A stretch of 8,729 bases of DNA from Beijerinckiaceae bacterium (GTDB lineage: Bacteria > Pseudomonadota > Alphaproteobacteria > Rhizobiales > Beijerinckiaceae): positions 1-8,729 of the forward strand of contig CANHAW010000064.1 of the NCBI GenBank assembly GCA_947458675.1, given 5' to 3'. Positions within the stretch are counted from its first letter, which is position 1. Each line of letters starts with the position of its first letter. The notes below the pieces were generated by a model. That model did no database searches. It saw only the letters and a program-made list of their open reading frames with translations, and had not been told where the DNA came from. Both the position numbers and the translations under genes were made by a program. This document shows positions 8,260-8,729 of this stretch, piece by piece.

Positions 8260-8278
8260 CGGCGCCTGACGGGCGCCG
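8260..8278 (-). other. GC-rich hairpin in the mraZ leader
   Basis: A 7-bp perfect stem (CGGCGCC / GGCGCCG) encloses a 5-base loop, about 58 bp before the mraZ start and downstream of the predicted transcription start. No U-run follows, so it does not look like an intrinsic terminator. It may stabilise the 5' end of the long operon mRNA or hold the leader in shape. GGCGCC is itself palindromic, so chance in GC-rich DNA is possible. Confidence 0.4.
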
Positions 8279-8308
8279 GGAGAACACGGGGGCAACAGGA
8301 ACTCCGAA

Positions 8309-8343
8309 CGGGATGATTTGGGATAGCATGGGATATTATGGGC
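8309..8343 (-). promoter_or_regulatory. MraZ operator: four boxes at 10-bp period
   Basis: On the plus strand four five-base boxes occur at an exact 10-bp step: CGGGA (8309-8313), TGGGA (8319-8323), TGGGA (8329-8333) and TGGGC (8339-8343), each separated by 5 unrelated AT-rich bases. This is the established MraZ binding design (TGGGN repeats with 5-bp spacers, described in E. coli). The array lies upstream of mraZ and covers the spacer, the -10 and the likely start of the predicted promoter, as expected for autorepression. On the mraZ sense strand the boxes read as TCCCA. Confidence 0.85.
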
Positions 8344-8349
8344 CGTCAA
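8321..8349 (-). promoter_or_regulatory. Predicted housekeeping sigma promoter for mraZ and the dcw operon
   Basis: On the minus strand TTGACG (8349-8344) is followed after 17 bp by CTATCC (8326-8321), similar to the alphaproteobacterial -35/-10 pattern (CTTGAC / CTATAT). Transcription would start near 8314, leaving a leader of about 110 bases. A better -10 by sequence, CATAAT (8340-8335), has no good -35 at proper distance. The overlap with the MraZ boxes supports a promoter here. The exact -10 is uncertain. Confidence 0.55.
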
Positions 8350-8390
8350 TGAGAAAGCGAGTCATTTCGGGACAGTCTCGCCGCAGCGCC

Positions 8391-8421
8391 CATTAGGAAG
8401 GGTTAACATTAACGAAGGGTT
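8391..8421. repeat. Imperfect direct repeat upstream of the mraZ promoter
   Basis: Two AT-richer copies, CATTAGGAAGGGTT (8391-8404) and CATTAACGAAGGGTT (8407-8421), follow each other with a 16-bp step, about 42-72 bp upstream of the predicted -35. They could be a tandem activator site. The second unit together with GTTAAC gives two TTAA cores only 6 bp apart, not the 11-bp spacing of a full CtrA site, so no regulator is assigned. Confidence 0.3.
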
Positions 8422-8493
8422 GAATTGCCGCCTGTTTCAGCAAGGAAAAAGCAAGAAAAACGCCTTGCCCCTGATCATTGCTTCGTCGCTGCG

Positions 8494-8509
8494 CTCCTCA
8501 CGTGAGGAG
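8494..8509. repeat. Perfect 16-bp palindrome
   Basis: CTCCTCACGTGAGGAG is its own reverse complement. It lies between the mraZ promoter region and the REP-like repeat and could be part of the same intergenic repeat element. The long uninterrupted symmetry is also compatible with a regulator site centred on CACGTG. No function can be assigned from the sequence. Confidence 0.4.
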
Positions 8510-8521
8510 GAAAGGCCTCAT

Positions 8522-8631
8522 GACCCCCACCCCGCTCGCCTTCGGCGAGTCGCCCTCCCCGCAAGGGGGAGGGGAAGGCGCGCGTCTCCGATCCCCCTCC
8601 CCCTTGCGGGGAGGGGCTAGGGGTGGGGGTC
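8522..8631. repeat. REP/BIME-like inverted pair of GC-rich palindromic units
   Basis: The outer arms GACCCCCACCCC (8522-8533) and its complement (8620-8631) are perfect. Inner arms of 22 bp (8553-8574 and 8594-8615) are also perfect inverted copies, 19 bp apart, and each is nearly palindromic itself (C-rich, GCAA, G-rich). The left copy carries an extra 19 bases (8534-8552) with its own stem CTCGCC-TTC-GGCGAG where the right copy has only CTA. The layout is two copies of one unit, head to head, as in bacterial REP/BIME repeats. It lies between two probably divergent promoters, so a role as transcription terminator for either is unlikely. Confidence 0.7.
8608..8629 (+). other. Canonical G-quadruplex motif
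   Basis: On the plus strand four G-runs of 4, 4, 4 and 5 bases (8608-8611, 8613-8616, 8620-8623, 8625-8629) are separated by loops of 1, 3 and 1 bases. This meets the standard pattern for a stable intramolecular quadruplex. It is part of the right-hand unit of the inverted repeat, so it may be a by-product of that element. Confidence 0.5.
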
Positions 8632-8683
8632 GCGCGCACTCAGCCTCAGGCGGCGCAGGGCGTTGCGCGACCGGCTATTACCG

Positions 8684-8701
8684 TATAAAGATATCTTTAT
8701 A
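8684..8701. promoter_or_regulatory. 18-bp perfect AT-rich palindrome, probable operator of a rightward gene
   Basis: TATAAAGATATCTTTATA is perfectly symmetrical and stands out from its GC-rich surroundings. It ends 23 bp before an ATG at 8725-8727, at the very edge of the window, which could begin a rightward gene; only five bases of that gene would be visible. Such palindromes are typical for dimeric winged-helix repressors. From memory it resembles operators of the ArsR-family SahR regulator of methionine/SAH metabolism in proteobacteria, but this link is tentative. TATAAA (8684-8689) could also act as part of a -10 element. Confidence 0.5.
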
Positions 8702-8729
8702 TGTTGAACCGGTGGCGGCACCCCATGAC

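Noticed and set aside
7718..8329. Upstream extension of the rsmH frame, open to an ATG at 8329 (550 codons in total).
   Set aside because: It runs through mraZ in another frame and through the MraZ boxes and leader. The translated extension has no recognisable family, and a good ribosome site and the homology boundary sit at the ATG at 7717.
8359..8363. GAGTC (GANTC) CcrM methylation site 9 bp before the predicted -35 of mraZ.
   Set aside because: One such site is expected by chance in about 256 bp, so a single occurrence gives no real evidence of cell-cycle methylation control.
8420..8620. 66-codon plus-strand frame in the right intergenic region.
   Set aside because: It runs through the palindromes and the REP-like repeat and codes a low-complexity Pro/Arg/Gly peptide without a ribosome site.
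8522..8631. GC-rich inverted repeat as an intrinsic terminator.
   Set aside because: There is no T-run on either side, and the element lies upstream of the mraZ promoter and of the possible rightward gene, not after a gene end.
8725..8729. Possible start of a rightward gene (ATG at 8725).
   Set aside because: Only five bases are visible and the upstream GGTGG is not a convincing ribosome site, so no CDS is listed.

Overview
The window is the 5' half of a division and cell wall (dcw) cluster from an alphaproteobacterium, most likely a member of the Hyphomicrobiales (Rhizobiales). The support for that is protein-level character (MraZ starting MDRFVSHFTNRLDAKGR, FtsI with EMGSTFK, FtsL with a long disordered tail), GC-rich codon use, and GC-rich intergenic palindromes of a kind common in that order. 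A genus cannot be named from the sequence alone. All recognised genes lie on the minus strand, so the cluster reads from right to left.

In order of transcription the genes are mraZ (8202-7741), rsmH/mraW (7717-6677), ftsL (6674-6252), ftsI (6255-4453), murE (4456-3005), murF (3008-1551), mraY (1547-465) and the first 151 codons of ftsW (455-1, cut by the window edge). They are packed as one operon. ftsL/ftsI, ftsI/murE and murE/murF overlap by 4 bp, the other gaps are 2, 3, 9 and 23 bp, and no internal terminator is seen. MurE and MurF build the UDP-MurNAc-pentapeptide and MraY attaches it to undecaprenyl phosphate. FtsW and FtsI polymerise and cross-link septal peptidoglycan, FtsL belongs to the divisome complex that activates them, RsmH methylates 16S rRNA, and MraZ is the operon's own regulator.

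Two things stand out in the cluster. murD, which normally sits between mraY and ftsW in proteobacterial dcw clusters, is absent: only 9 bp separate the two genes. Upstream of mraZ there is a clean array of four (T/C)GGG(A/C) boxes at an exact 10-bp period, overlapping the predicted promoter. It matches the known MraZ operator design (TGGGN repeats with 5-bp spacers).

The right-hand 500 bp (about 8210-8729) holds no supportable gene. It contains the mraZ leader with a GC hairpin, the MraZ boxes and promoter, an imperfect direct repeat, a 16-bp palindrome, a REP/BIME-like inverted pair of GC-rich palindromic units that includes a canonical G-quadruplex motif, and a perfect 18-bp AT-rich palindrome about 23 bp before a possible rightward ATG at the window edge. 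That last palindrome looks like an operator for a divergent gene outside the window.
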